Origin: Pelodera strongyloides
Lineage: Eukaryota > Nematoda > Chromadorea > Rhabditida > Rhabditidae
DNA length: 64,000 nucleotides
Direction: 5' to 3'
Assembly (NCBI GenBank): GCA_036852015.1
Contig: JAANDG010000665.1
Location: forward strand, 1 to 64,000
A program made the translations under genes and the position numbers. Below, piece after piece: positions 36,001 through 52,072 of this stretch (position 1 is the first letter of the stretch; each line of letters starts with the position of its first letter). The notes under the pieces are model-generated. The model was not told where the DNA came from, searched no databases, and saw only the letters and a program-made list of their open reading frames with translations.

Positions 36001-39000
36001 TTTGATGGCGAATCGGGAGGCTCCTGCCACAACTAGAGACCGACTTTGTGTTTTCTCGAATAGAACTGCAGCTTGCTCGCACACCTTGAATTGTATGATG
36101 TTGTGGTTGCATTATTATATTTAGGCTTAGGCAACAATGTGTTGTTTAACTTCTCTAGTGTATATTTTTGTGATGGGTTGAGCTGTATTCTGTATTTGAA
36201 CGTATTTTGATAGATAAACTAGGCATAGGCTCACCTTTCCATCAGATTGAAAGTGTGCCACCGAGTGGTGAAGACCTCTGCGGGCAACGCGTGGAGATGC
36301 AAGAACCAGATAGCTTGAAAGAAATATATAAGTTAATTAGTGGAATTACATTATTGTTTGCTGCCCGTAGTTAGTTCTTCACCCGTTAAATTACGTTTCA
36401 AAGTGTTATTAGATCAATTAATCGTTACTCACCCAAACCCTCGTGGAAATTGATAGGGAATCCTTGCTGGGATTTGTTCATGTAGAATGCAGTACTCGTT
36501 CTGAAACCAGTATTGACTTTAACCTTTTGCTGCATTCTTTACCTTTATTAACTTAACTCAAGACGTTCACTCCCATAAGTATAAGTCCATTAGTAGTTAG
36601 AAGTTAGAAGAGTGAATTATTTGAAACTTGAAGATCTAATGTTAGTTAGGGGTTAGAGATCGTGTTTGATTGGCTACTGTGTACTGTCAGTACTGTTAGA
36701 GTTTGGTTAGTGATTGTAAGATTTTACCTTGAAAAACGTGAGATTCATTGACTTTGCTAGCGATGGAAATTCGTGTAATAATTTTGGCGAACATCCTTCG
36801 AAGCTGTTCATCGTGTACAAGTATTCGACTAGCTGAAAGGTTGTGGGTTATTTGTGAGTCTTAGCGTCCCGGGTCCATTTAGTTCGAAACTATATCTACA
36901 TAATGTAACATGTGTACGGTCTCCTGTCACTGTTTCACTTAAGCTAGAAGTAACATATATTGCCGTCGCATACCTCATGTGCTTCATTAAGCTCATCGTA
37001 TGTGGGCAGTCTTCTCGTCCAACTTTCCACGGTTTCATTATCCTCTTCTAAAACGCACATGTTTTAAATTGTAGTTTGTTGTTTATATGATTAGAATATT
37101 TAATTAGTGATAACCTCATGTCTACTCTAAAATGAACACAGCGTATGTTTAGTGGAGAAAGGGGTGCAAGTACATACCAATGAAAAACTGTTCCATGTAA
37201 ACGTTTAGCGATTGCATATCGTTGACAAATGCGGGAAAGGGGCTTGATTTCTTCATTTGGTGAAGGAAGGTAGATGTTCCATCGGCGGGTGAAATTGCCG
37301 CATGGGAGTAGAGGGAAAGAGCCAGCAGAGATGCCATGTTCAACATTTCTAAAAGAAGAAATTTGCATACGGCTGTTCGGGAAAAGAAGCGTTGGCAAAG
37401 GTTTTCAATCGCAAATCGCAAGGGTGTTGGCTTTATGCTGGGACTTGGTGACATGGGGGACTTTATTTTGGAATTGATATAAACCATACAAAATTGTCAA
37501 TAAGTTGGAGAAAATCAGAAATTTCCGATGGCTTTAAACTATAAAAGTGAAACTATAAAATCGATCATGTAGGCAGACATACGACATGCCCATCTGTCAG
37601 TTTAGTAACTAAGTTGATCAATCGATTGGTTTTTAGGATTTATCTTTTTCTTTTTTATCGTTTCGTATATTTCTTGATAAGAAGCTGAAACATTGTTGCG
37701 TGATTTGATCTCTAACTGTGAATTTTTAGAAGTTTAAAAGTTTAGTAATTTGCAGTCTTTTTGTATTTGCCCTACTTGAATATAAAAAAATATAAATAAG
37801 TTAGTTGAGGTGTAGGCGATTTGATTTTCAATGCAATACCCAATACAATTACAATACTACCATATGTCCGCCAATTTGTATTCAGGAGATTTAAAGAGCT
37901 ATTCTGATGAACTAGATTACTTATTACTAGAACTATATTAGATGAGCAGTTGTGTTCGAAAGCAAGTATGAATATGAGATAAATCGTCTCTTTAAGTCTT
38001 TACCTTTAAACCGCTAGTAATCATTTTCGTTTGGAAATGGCTTATGTGAAAGTGAAGTTGAGGCAGAATTGAAGAAAAGTAGAAATTTCTGGTGGCTTTA
38101 AGTGTAGATGTGAAAGTATAAAAGCGATCATGTGAACTGATAGACTTCTTGCAAAACAACAGTATTGATTCTCTAACGGCTTGTTGTTTGTTTCGGTGCT
38201 TTGAAAGAAAAACGTTTCGGTTTTTTTTTTGCAGAAAACGGGGCGGCTGTTTGCACTTGCATACTTGCAAACTGCCTAAGTACACTCATTTTTTCGACCC
38301 TTATCAGTTCATATAACTCATGAGATTAATAGCGAGGTTCTATTGCTCATTGGTTGGAAAGATACAGTAAGCTATATAGAGTTGAGATAATAAACTAATT
38401 TTAATTGTGGATGGAATACTACCTTCAGTTTTGACTTCATTCTCATTGAAGAGCTGTCGTTGTTCTGCGAGCATTTTCAATAATGAAATGTTAGTAGAAA
38501 TTAGAAATGAATATGAGGGTGGGTGTAATATATGTGGAAAAGCCGACGATTATATAGTTGGCCCTATCTTGGGGCCTTAGGTCCAATATTTGGCTAGCTG
38601 CCAGAGAAAGAAAGCTATTCTCTAGTGTCCGAACTGATGTGCGCAACAAAAGCCAGTGGCGGAACAATGATTGTTACAGCGCGAATATGGACGAGCTCTC
38701 ATTTTGTGTGGATTATAAACGTTCTCGTAGACAAAGTCTGACTCAAAATCGTTAATAAAAAGGAAATAGAAAAGCTGACTGGGTGTTGCATCAGACACAA
38801 TACGCACACGCATTGAACAAGCATGGCTCTTTTGTGCAAATTGTAGTGGACGATGCGCCAGCAAGGTGCAGGCAGTTAGAATTCTAGTTTGTATGATATG
38901 TACATACGTAGCATGATTCTGAATTGTGCCGTGGCCTATCGTCTGAATTATTAACTACTAACTACTCTGTTACAATACATAACACAATACCTTCGGGTTG

Positions 39001-42000
39001 TCTATCCGACGTGCTTGCTATCGGTGGTTCGGAAAACTTCTGAGCTTTGTACAAATGTCGCTCATTCAACAAATCGATCATTGATGAAAACTGATGTTTC
39101 TCGATTGACTGAGCTGCAAAAGGAGATGAAGCAGTCGATTGATCAGTAGGAGGAAGACGGCCAGAAACTGCAGTTGGATGAAACGGCAGCCCAGATCTTA
39201 AATAAGGACAAACGTTTAATTGAGTGAGGAACTATTTCCAAGACGAATATGAAGAGTTCGCAAGAAAACGAGTACCTTTCCAAAGCAGTCCATCGTCCCA
39301 TGGCGTGGGCCAAAGCCTTTGCGGATGGAACCAGGTTCTTGCTTCTGGTGAGAAGGGTGTGACGCAGTGCGGAAACCATTTCGAAATAGTCTGGATATCT
39401 CTGGAATCGACATTTTATTTTTTAGAGAACATAAATTGCGAGATATTGTTGAAAGAATAATCGTTCAAAGTGATGTGCGGCAATAAATAAAACAAGAAGT
39501 GTAACTGATGTGCAATGGGAAGGACAAGAAACTTCGTTTTCGGCTGTCTTTTGCCTGTTTGGCGCTACACGTTACGCATAACCAGTTCCTTGTGGCTTTG
39601 CACCCGCTGGCTATAAGTTTACAAGTGCGTAGACAGCTATTCTTATTCAAGATTAACGATTTTTTTACAGTATCGAGTTTCGCAACAGTAAAATAGTGAA
39701 GGACCGGAAGAATGAGGCGCTGAGAGAAAATAGCACCTTTAAAAGTTGTCACTAGAACTAGAGACGAGACGGAAAGCGTGACTGCCAGACAGATCATTGG
39801 CAATCTTTTTTTCGTTCAAACCCACGTGATTATTCACTAGTCCCGTCCCGGCAAACAGTGTCCTTGGCAAACATAATAAAGAATGAGCAAACAAGTTTGA
39901 AGCTTACTAAATTGTCCTTCATATCAAGCGGTAACTATTTATTAACTGTCCACTAATTTGCTGGCTTTGTTTACCTCCTGCAAGCTTGTTAGTAGTGGCA
40001 TCAAAACACCGATTTAAGTTTATTGCAGTGGTAATGCAACTAATGTTAGTTGTTTGTACGAGCGAGTGAAAAAAGTTTATTTATTTATGCAATCAACTAC
40101 TCAACGAGCAGAAATCTAGCTAAAATACCGTAGGACGGCCGGATATGAACGTACAACGGTACAACTTGGTAAATGAAATGATTTTGCGGTCATTACAACC
40201 ACTAATATACGTAGAATTCCGGCTTTTTGTAAAGACCAGTCATTTCGTTATCAGGTTCCAGCGTTCCAGGCTAGGTCATGTGGGAACTTTTAAAAGATTT
40301 TCACTTTCAAAAGTCCACGTCACGGTTTCTTAATTAATGGCCGTGACATGACACGTGACATCATAACCAATCTTGTTTCCATTAAAGCAAATGATTAGTC
40401 ATGTTTAGCTTTCATAGTTTCCCTATTATTAGTGAAGCCACATGGCCACATCTGCTCTTTATTGCTTTAAACATAAGCATTATAGCATACTTCATAAACT
40501 GAATTCGAATTTATGTAAAAAGCGCATTATTTATTAGCGTTGTAATGTCATTGAGTGCGAGAGTCCTTCGCTGGCGTCCTTGTTCAAGTCTTCCCCGTCG
40601 GTGTTCCTTATATAGTCTATGTTGCGCTGGCGCTTGAATCAGTTTCCTTATGGAGAACTGTTATCACATGACAGTGCCTCTTATGGAAAGACGCCTTCCA
40701 TATAAAGAATCACTGTGTGTTATCACTTGTTTCTTTGTAAAAAGGCGGCTGGTGATTTTCAATGGACGGAAATACCCTTACGTTTGAAATATAACGCTCA
40801 AATATGCGAGAACAGAGATTTTGCGAAAGAGTGATAGTCTCGTGATCCAGAAGAGACGAGCGAAGGTGAGGCGGAGACTTGAAGTGTTTCCCCCACTTTG
40901 CCGACTTTAAAAATGATGCGAATAGGAGAGAGTGGGTGAAAGAAGGATACCCAGTGAAAAACAGGCGGTCATGGATATTATTGGCGTAGAGCCGTTTATT
41001 CAATTGATGAGTAGTCACGTGAGCTTTGACGATCAGAAATGTAATTATGAACGAGGGTCTATGGACAGATGAAGAGACGCAGGGCTGCCCATAACAGGAT
41101 ATGATCTGTGACAGTGATCATAGACAGACATCGGTGTGTGAAGAATCTTCGAGAAACGAAGATCACATAAGGGGTTCCCACTCCCAGTTCGGAAATGAGA
41201 AATGTCGCACAAACTACAGAGCAGTTTAAAAATGACGCGCCACGAGCCACAGTGGAAGGTTGGACGGTACCACAGTTCTTTAGACATGATTGTTACTACC
41301 ACATATCACTACCGGACTAATAATAGACGTACGTAATCTACCCACACATATGAACGCACGTTCCTCCTCTCGCAAAGAAGGTTACGCCATTGCCATATAA
41401 TAGCGGCGGCATTTATTTGCCAATGCATACAAGGGATGTATTTGAAAAAATATAACCTAGTTCCCAGCTTTGAAGTAACAGGTACAGTTTGGAAAATTTA
41501 AAAACGGATGTGCATTACAATAATCGGAGGATTTTAACGTCAAGCATTCCGAAATCTACTATTCTAATAATATCGTACTATTAAAACAATGGAACTCTAT
41601 TTCTAAATAATGTCCCTTTTATCATAGCAACCGTTAGACAAAGGATGGAATAGTTGTAGCTTAATAAACCTCCCGCTCCAGAATTAATTAGGAATTGTGG
41701 TGAATTGGCGTTACGTGGTCTTCTTCTCTATGGTGACCAGTTGTATTAGACCAGAAAAAAAAATGAGCAACCGCTTTTGGCCTGTTTGTTCCTAATCGGA
41801 ATCAAACGGCTCAATTTTAACTTTTGGTAACAGACATGTAAAGAACGATTGGGGGCTATTATAAGTTCTCATGTACGCGTAGAATCCAAGATGTATTAGT
41901 TCAGTGTTTTCAGTCTGTTGATCTTTATCGTATCATACGAATGGAAAGTGGATGAAAATTACGGCACATTACTCCTAATAATTAAGTCAGGGAGAATTTT

Positions 42001-45000
42001 ACAAGTTTCGGTCAATTGAACGGTGACGTAACTGTAAACTGTTCAATGTGTTTGCCAGGCCGCTCCGTATCCACCATAGTGCCGAGACCACTTCGTGTCC
42101 ACTATATAGCATAAAAAGTGCCAGTAGTCGTTTGAAACGAAACTTAATATTGTTGTTGTTGATGAGATGGCAATGAAATATGTCTTATTTCGGACAAGTA
42201 ATTAATGTCTTTGTCTTATAGTAATTTCTACCAATGTTACAGTGGTTCGAAGGTTAAATTATCCTATCCCTGTACATTTTCACGTCCGGTCCGCATTTTA
42301 CAGAAATAATTCCGCCTCCTCCTCTTGGGTTTTCTTTGTTATGAATAAGCTACAATGTTTCGGGCGGGGGTTTCCTTAACTCTCTCAACAGATGTCTTCA
42401 ACATCGAATTGTATGAATTCGGTGACTGAGATTCCCCAATTCTGGCTTTCTGGTTGTGTCGCAGACAAGTGGATTTTAGGGTGCATCCGTTACAATGTAT
42501 TTACTGTGAGTGTTGACTACTGTTGACACTCGTGTTTTTCGACTCACTCATTGTTAGACATCCCTACCACATCATTTTATTTAGTGTGATTTTCCTCTAG
42601 AGGAAAACATTGTATAGCGTGGTGATTTTTTTTATACACTGACTTTTTGTTTCTGGCTCTTATCAGATACTTGTCCAGTTGTTTTGTAGTCTCTTCTCAC
42701 GCATTCCTCAACTTGGTGATATGATGCAAACGGATTGTTCCTTGTTCAAGATGCAACAGGAATGATACACACTTAGAAGTCTTTATTTATGACGAATTTT
42801 TGCTTGCAACGATTACCTGCCGGCGACGAGGCCCCAGGCATTACTATGTATGGGGAATTTGCCTGTATTGCGGACTTTAAGCATTTGCTTTGCTAGCTTA
42901 GTTTGGTACACGGCGCAAACGACATGTGTACTGATTTTTTGGGGACTAGCTTATTGTTAGGAACTATCCTGATCGGACATTATTCTTTATACCAATAGGC
43001 TGGTATTCTGGACAGTATCGTTTTCTTACGAAAACATGCAGGTGAATATTTGGATTGGGGGGTTAGTTAGAATTGGCTAGTTTTGGCTAGTTAGTTTAAT
43101 TGGAGTCAACTATAAATCAGCATGATTTCGAACAGGTTTAGTTCTTTCGTACCGCGTTAGGCTCACCGTTGCTGTACAGTACTTCCTTCCCTTCTTCACT
43201 AATGCATTTTGTAATTCTTTAATGAAATTTTTCCTGTATTATAGTCTGCAATTTTATCAGCGCATTATTTATTTGCACTCGTGGAGACGGGTTTATGCCT
43301 TTACACAAAGTTCATAGTCATAGTGGGTTATATGATGCAAACGGAGGTGCGTTGCATATTTTGGAAGAGAGAAAGATAAAGAGTGAAGAGACAGTGTGCA
43401 ACCTTGAGGAGAATCAGATAATTAGAGAACAAGAGTACACAGAGAACATCCAGGTCTATTATCTATAGATCCACTGTTGATTATAAACAGCCGGTTCGGG
43501 GATAGGAGGAGAGTAGAAAAGGAGACAGTTGTCCTATACTATACGACACTTACACCCCACTTCGTATTCAAACGTGCTACCTACGCTATCGTATACAGTG
43601 TACTGACGTATATTCTTAGGCGTACCGTATACTCGACTTTTGAAACTTTCCCCTCCGTTCTGTATTCGAGCTTCAGTTTGTCGTACCGATTTGCATTTGA
43701 CATATTATATTGCTGTAAAGAATTAAAAGCTAAACATTTTATCAAAAAATGTTCGTCTCATTCCCTTCCGCGCTACTTTCTGTATTTGATTTCTCCGAAG
43801 TGAGCAGTATAGGCAGAAGATGCCCTAAATCTGTAGTAGAGAGGCGATATGATAGTTATTCGGAAAGGTGAGCAAGAGGATTCGAGTTTGTGAAAGTTAA
43901 AGATAAAGATAAAGTGAACCGGGTTATATCAACCGAATCCGCAGAAACGGTGCACCGGGGTCCAGCTCATAGGCTGGACATACTGGCCATTTAAACTTCC
44001 CGGTGGCCAATCTGCTCGGGAAGTCGATTTATCTCCGCTGGTTTTACCCAGCTACCAACTTTTACACCTTTGGTGGGGTGAGGGGGTTCCGGCCCGGGAT
44101 TGAACCAGTGACCGGTGGCGTGGTGAGGCCAGGGCCTTGCCACTGACCCGCCCCCCCCTTGATTTTGTGATATATGCAAATACTAAAAATCGAAATTGTT
44201 GATTGGTGTTAATTGTACTAGTCGCTGTGTTGTTACGTGATCTAACTTGACTACTTGACTTTATTTTCATAATCTTTGTTTAAACCTTACTTTTTCTTTC
44301 CTTGCTCCGGTATGGTATCCCCGTCCGAAACATAAATCACTCATATCATTGTGAGTAAATTACGTAAATGCCAATTGCCCGTAAACTTTTCGTTTATCTA
44401 AAAAAAGTTTCGGCTGATTATTAAATGAATAAGAAAGTAAACAATGATGTAAAGATAAGATGAAAATCAGAATCATTTTTATTGTATCTTTATTCGACCG
44501 TTTCGGCTTAGTGTGGAAGTTGAGATTTCTTGAGTTGTAATTGTAATCCAGAATGCCCCTCTACATTGAGTGTATACTTATTGTGCATGTATTTCAGTGA
44601 TGATAGCTCTTCTTCAACTGATCAACGATCCCGAACCGGATCACCCTCTTCGTGGGGACGTGGCAGAGGAGTTTCAGAGGGTTGGTTATTGAGATTCCGG
44701 ATTTTATGTCACCTTCGTGCCTTACCTTTGGTACGTTGCTCGATCTTGTTTTATTTTATTTCATTTTTTTTTTGCGGCCTGTAAGCGTACAGTCGTTATT
44801 TTTTGGCTGTGTGAATTTCAAGCGTTGTTTTAGTTTAGGTTTAGGTGTTTCATTTTTTATGTAAACGTCACGAATATGATGTTCTTCTATGTGAGAAATA
44901 TAACGCTAGTTCGGTGTCCGGTTTGATTCGTTTGGTGTATGTTCTTACTTATAGTTTTTTGCTTTCAGGATCGCAAGAAGTTCAACAAGACAGCCGAAGA

Positions 45001-45037
45001 CTTCACTAAAAAGCACGCGGAAAAGCGACCTGAATAG
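33077..45037 (+). CDS. UBE2L3: Ubiquitin-conjugating enzyme E2 L3
   Basis: Six exons: 33077-33103, 33292-33387, 33601-33729, 33955-34012, 44598-44680, 44969-45037, giving 153 residues, the usual length for UBE2L3. The UBC fold reads clearly: [18 protein letters not shown] at the start, [20 protein letters not shown], the HPN motif, then [19 protein letters not shown] with the catalytic Cys just after the exon 3/4 junction, and a C-terminus ending AEKRPE. This E2 passes ubiquitin by transthiolation to HECT and RBR ligases such as parkin and HHARI rather than directly to lysine. Intron 4 is 10,585 bases, against about 200-290 bases for introns 1 to 5 otherwise, and contains a complete gene on the minus strand. 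Confidence 0.97.
33418..33480. repeat. Short tandem repeat in UBE2L3 intron 2
   Basis: Three tandem copies of an 18-base unit GGGATGTATAATGTAGGA, with small differences in the first and last. Short open frames on the minus strand ([12 protein letters not shown]) arise from it. Confidence 0.8.
34365..37346 (-). CDS. Unrecognised, probably secreted protein nested in a UBE2L3 intron
   Basis: Nine exons on the minus strand: 37346-37178, 36832-36728, 36500-36433, 36313-36235, 35913-35780, 35506-35443, 35290-35209, 35102-35002, 34497-34365. From 36500 to the stop at 34365 all seven exons join in one frame. Visible stretches include [51 protein letters not shown] and [20 protein letters not shown]. 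The putative first exon starts [19 protein letters not shown], a good signal peptide, directly behind TTTTAG. The protein would be about 310 residues, with several His, Trp and Cys residues. I do not recognise the family. The frame does not carry through the exon at 36832-36728 with standard donors, so one 5' junction is wrong or an exon is missing. Confidence 0.65.
37500..38140. repeat. Diverged duplicated segment in UBE2L3 intron 4
   Basis: The block around 37513-37570 (AGAAATTTCCGATGGCTTTAA with AAAGTGAAACTATAAAATCG) recurs at 38088-38135 (AGAAATTTCTGGTGGCTTTAA with GTATAAAAGCGATCATGTG). The copies are in the same orientation about 575 bases apart, just upstream of the nested gene's start, so the duplication may involve its promoter. 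Confidence 0.4.
39007..39780 (+). pseudogene. Decayed coiled-coil coding remnant
   Basis: Reading the plus strand, a frame gives [20 protein letters not shown], then a stop (TAG), [20 protein letters not shown], another stop (TGA), and [12 protein letters not shown]. Further fragments in other frames read [19 protein letters not shown] (about 39424-39480) and [11 protein letters not shown] (about 39710). Heptad-like, Glu- and Lys-rich peptides interrupted by stops and frame changes suggest an old pseudogene of a coiled-coil protein. No intron boundaries are visible, so a retrocopy is possible. The parent family is not identified. Confidence 0.35.
43892..44160 (-). mobile_element. tRNA-derived SINE with short tandem tail
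   Basis: On the minus strand the head starts near 44160 with a tRNA-like part holding an A-box-like GTGGCAAGGCCCTGG and a B box, GGTTCAATCCC (about 44107-44096). A unique body includes GGTGTAAAAGTTGGTAGCTG and CTTCCCGAGCAGATTGGCC. The element ends in a TTTATC tandem tail (43892-43915). Part of the body (GCCAATCTGC followed by CGGGAAG) recurs at 57312-57345. The tail resembles the short terminal repeats of LINE-mobilised SINEs. Confidence 0.75.
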
Positions 45038-47138
45038 GCGTTCATTTTTGTAAAATGTTCCTTTTTTTGTCCTCACTTAATGGAAATATAAAATGATGTT
45101 TTATCTTACTAAATGTTCTGTTGTTCCGTATACATCCCTGCTCTGATATGTAATTATTGTATAATATTTGCTCGGAAATTTTTGTGCGTTATGCGACCGT
45201 TCTCTTTCTTGAGAAACTAAAAATGTAGCTATAAATGGTATGAATATAGGGGTACCGGGAACCGTCGGTGACTTTGCTTATTCCAATCACTTAGACTGAG
45301 GGATTATTTTCTATATAAATGTCGGAATATTAATTGTTAAGATTTGATGGTATATATAAGGAGAGTTGGTGATAGTTTTTGTGTAAATCAGTTATCTGTG
45401 AAGAAAGCGCATTGATTATCAAGACACCCCTTATATGTCGGTTTTATGACGGTTCACATCACATGTATACATCATCATTGTCAATTTTAATGTAAATGCG
45501 TATTTATTTCAAATTCTTTGTGACGTTGGCTGTGAATATTAACTTCAATAATTGATTTTTTAGTTGTGCTCTTTTGAAGTGTTTGTAGTAATGTTCATTG
45601 TTTCTTCAAAATGATTTCTAGCGTTTTGCACGTTTCTCGAAATAAATGTTCATGATATTTGGTATTGTTAATTTGTTGGTTAACACGTATCGGAACGTTG
45701 GGTTATTTTAGTTTCGTTTGCGGATGAGTACAGTATGACTAGCGGCAGTAAACTCATTAACTAAGAAAACATTACTGTAATGTACTATCTGTTGTGTTTG
45801 AAGTAGGAGTTAGGGGCGTATATTTATATTTTGAAAGTATGTTTTCAGAGTGCTCAAGTGCTGTAGCGGGTGAATCGTATTTGAAAACTGGCGGGGGTTG
45901 ATAGGTTGGTATATTTTTAATTTATGTAAAAGTTCCAATGTAGTGAGTAATTGTTGTGTAGTACGGGACGTCTTACATTGTTTTTTGTAATTTTTGTTTT
46001 GTCCCATTGAGTAATATTCTATATCCTTAATGGTTTAAATAATCTTAAGTGCATATCATTCTTGCATGTATGCATTGAATTGATAAGCTTTTGCATGGTT
46101 GCAAAATCGATTTATTTTATATTTGTATTGGCAAAACTATTTTTCATGCTTTGGTGGAAAACTTCTTTGAATTTTCTTGCTTTTTGTTTGTTTGCCAGGA
46201 GTTACAATAATAGCTTATTCTCGGATCGACGGAAACGTTCCGTTTGGGACATCCTTGTATGCAAATTTCCCGACTACTAACTACTAGAAAAATTTGCACA
46301 ATGAGCTCCCACCGGAACATTCCACGAGAATACGGGCTAATAAGTAAACTAGAAATCAACACGCTTGGCGCTAAGTTTTAGCGTTTTTCCCTTGTTTCTG
46401 ACTGTTGCGTTCCCCCACCGAAACAACGATTTTCCAATTTTTATTGTACCTATGGTTGTTCTATTAGCACCTCTTGTTGTTGATTGCTTTGAAATTTAAT
46501 ATGTTGACACGTTTTCATTACATTCATATTTCTCTTGGCTCTGATTTAAAATGGATTCCATGCGCGTTTTTTTCATTGACACGTTAGACCGTTAGACGTT
46601 GCGCATTGCATCGATTTATTTTGACCATTTTGGTTTTTGACAATTTCTTTTCCATAACTCAGTTTCATATAACATATGCGTATTGTATTTGATTACTATA
46701 GTTGGAAATCCCTACTTTGAGTGTAGCGTCTGTTTGTAAATTTGTAAGGGCCTGCCTCAGCCTCAGTCGGAGCTTCAAAGAGTATTAGTTTGAGTTAAAT
46801 AGATAATAATTAATGTAGTGCCCCTTTGTGCAGTTCAGTGTGTCTCTATATATCATCGCACGCCCGGCACACATTTTATTTTTCTTTCCTTATTTGCACA
46901 GCTGTGTAGTTTTATTTTCATTTCATTCCTTTTTTGCTTGCTTGTTCCGTAAAAAATCGAAATCTGAATGCATAGATAGCAGTTATTCAAAATTAGGAAG
47001 AAATAATAAAATCATAAAGGAAAGTTCGTCATTTGGCTAGAAATGTAGAAAATTTCGATGCCTTTCATATACATAACACTTTATTCAATCACTAAAATAA
47101 ACACATATACAGTGACGAAGAAAGATCAGAAGATGTAT
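45038..47138. other. Intergenic, UBE2L3 3' region
   Basis: T-rich sequence typical of a 3' UTR and downstream region follows the UBE2L3 stop, with ATATAAAATG near 45085. The short open frames (45810-46007 minus, 46062-46280 plus) lack motifs. Nothing else supported. Confidence 0.4.
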
Positions 47139-47377
47139 GGGCGCGTTTAAGATGGCCGAAAGAAAGAAAAACAAATGCGTTTTCGGCCGTTCAGGTTGGC
47201 CGAAAAGAAAATTTTTAATACTAAGGGAAAATGACAAAAATACAGTAATTTTTTTCGGGTTTTGTCTGCGTCTCTGTTTTGTATAGCATAATGATCCTTT
47301 CACAGTTTTCTTTTCGCCCAACCTGAACGGCCGAAAACGGATTTTTTTTCTTTCTTTCGGCCATCTTAAACGCGCCC
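47139..47377. mobile_element. Foldback element with GGGCGCG ends
   Basis: The left arm begins GGGCGCGTTTAAGATGGCCG and the right arm is its complement ending CGCGCCC. The arms are about 95 bases long and also pair at TTTTCGGCCGTTCAGGTTGG. TAT flanks both sides, a possible 3-base target duplication. It is unlike the TTAA families. Confidence 0.8.
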
Positions 47378-47805
47378 TATGCATGAGCGTCTGGTCAGGA
47401 GTAAAGAATAGTTCTAAACCGGGTGTAATTGTAGCTTCAGGAGATCAAAGCTTACTTGTTAGCGTATATTCGTACTTCGTAGTATCTTTCCTTTTGCGAC
47501 GGTCCGTATGCTGGTGTGTTGGTTACGCTGTATGAGAATGTTTGCATACTTGTTATGCAATTTTCTGATGGTTGGCTTATGTGTAGTTATAAAACAGCAA
47601 CTGTGATTCAGGTGTGTGACTATTTGTTTTTTGGCACGTCTTACGAAACACTGGCAGCTATGGCATTCTTACATCACGACAAATTGTAAATTTTTTTCCA
47701 CAATATGTTGAGGATTTTATTAGGAAATTTGGGAAAAATATCCAACGCGGCGTGTGGATTGTATCCCCAATAGAATCCACGTAGATGACTATCTTTCTCT
47801 GGTAG

Positions 47806-47866
47806 CTTCTCCCACCTCTCGCTCTCTATCTCTCTCTCTCTGTCTCTCTCTTTCTCTCTCTCTCTC

Positions 47867-47915
<49 letters not shown>

Positions 47916-48000
47916 ATTTCCTTCTCTCTGCTTCTTCCTCTCCCTCCCTCTCTATCTGCTTCTTCTTCCACTCTCTCTCCTCTCTCTCTCTCTCTCTCTA
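47806..48000. repeat. CT-rich microsatellite upstream of GDP-fucose synthase
   Basis: About 190 bases of (CT)n with TTC interruptions end some 140 bases before the first ATG of the fucose synthase gene. It gives open frames rich in Ser and Leu (or Arg and Glu on the other strand), which I reject as genes. It may lie in the promoter or 5' UTR. Confidence 0.9.
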
Positions 48001-48138
48001 TTCCACAAAGACACGACCAAAACGATCGTTTTTTTTCTCTTCGAAATATCGAAATCCATAGAAGCCAACACTTTCTGTTCTATCTACGCCAACTTATTCC
48101 CGGGCATTATCTCATTAGATAAATACTACTAGCACAAT

Positions 48139-52072
<3,934 letters not shown>

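Larger units (their letters stand above)
38200..44597. other. Remainder of UBE2L3 intron 4
   Basis: Apart from the decayed coiled-coil sequence (39007-39780), an open stretch at 43235-43468 and the SINE at 43892-44160, I see no supported gene. The minus-strand open frames at 40710-41018 and 41045-41302 have no splice partners or motifs. Confidence 0.4.

Noticed and set aside
40710..41302. Two minus-strand open frames of 102 and 85 codons in the UBE2L3 intron
   Set aside because: Neither has splice partners, a signal peptide or recognised motifs; they are not supported as exons of the nested gene.
43477..43803. 108-codon plus-strand open frame
   Set aside because: Aromatic and AT-driven composition, no motif, no splice partners; likely chance.
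47754..48122. 122-codon Ser/Leu-rich open frame
   Set aside because: It is the translation of a CT microsatellite.
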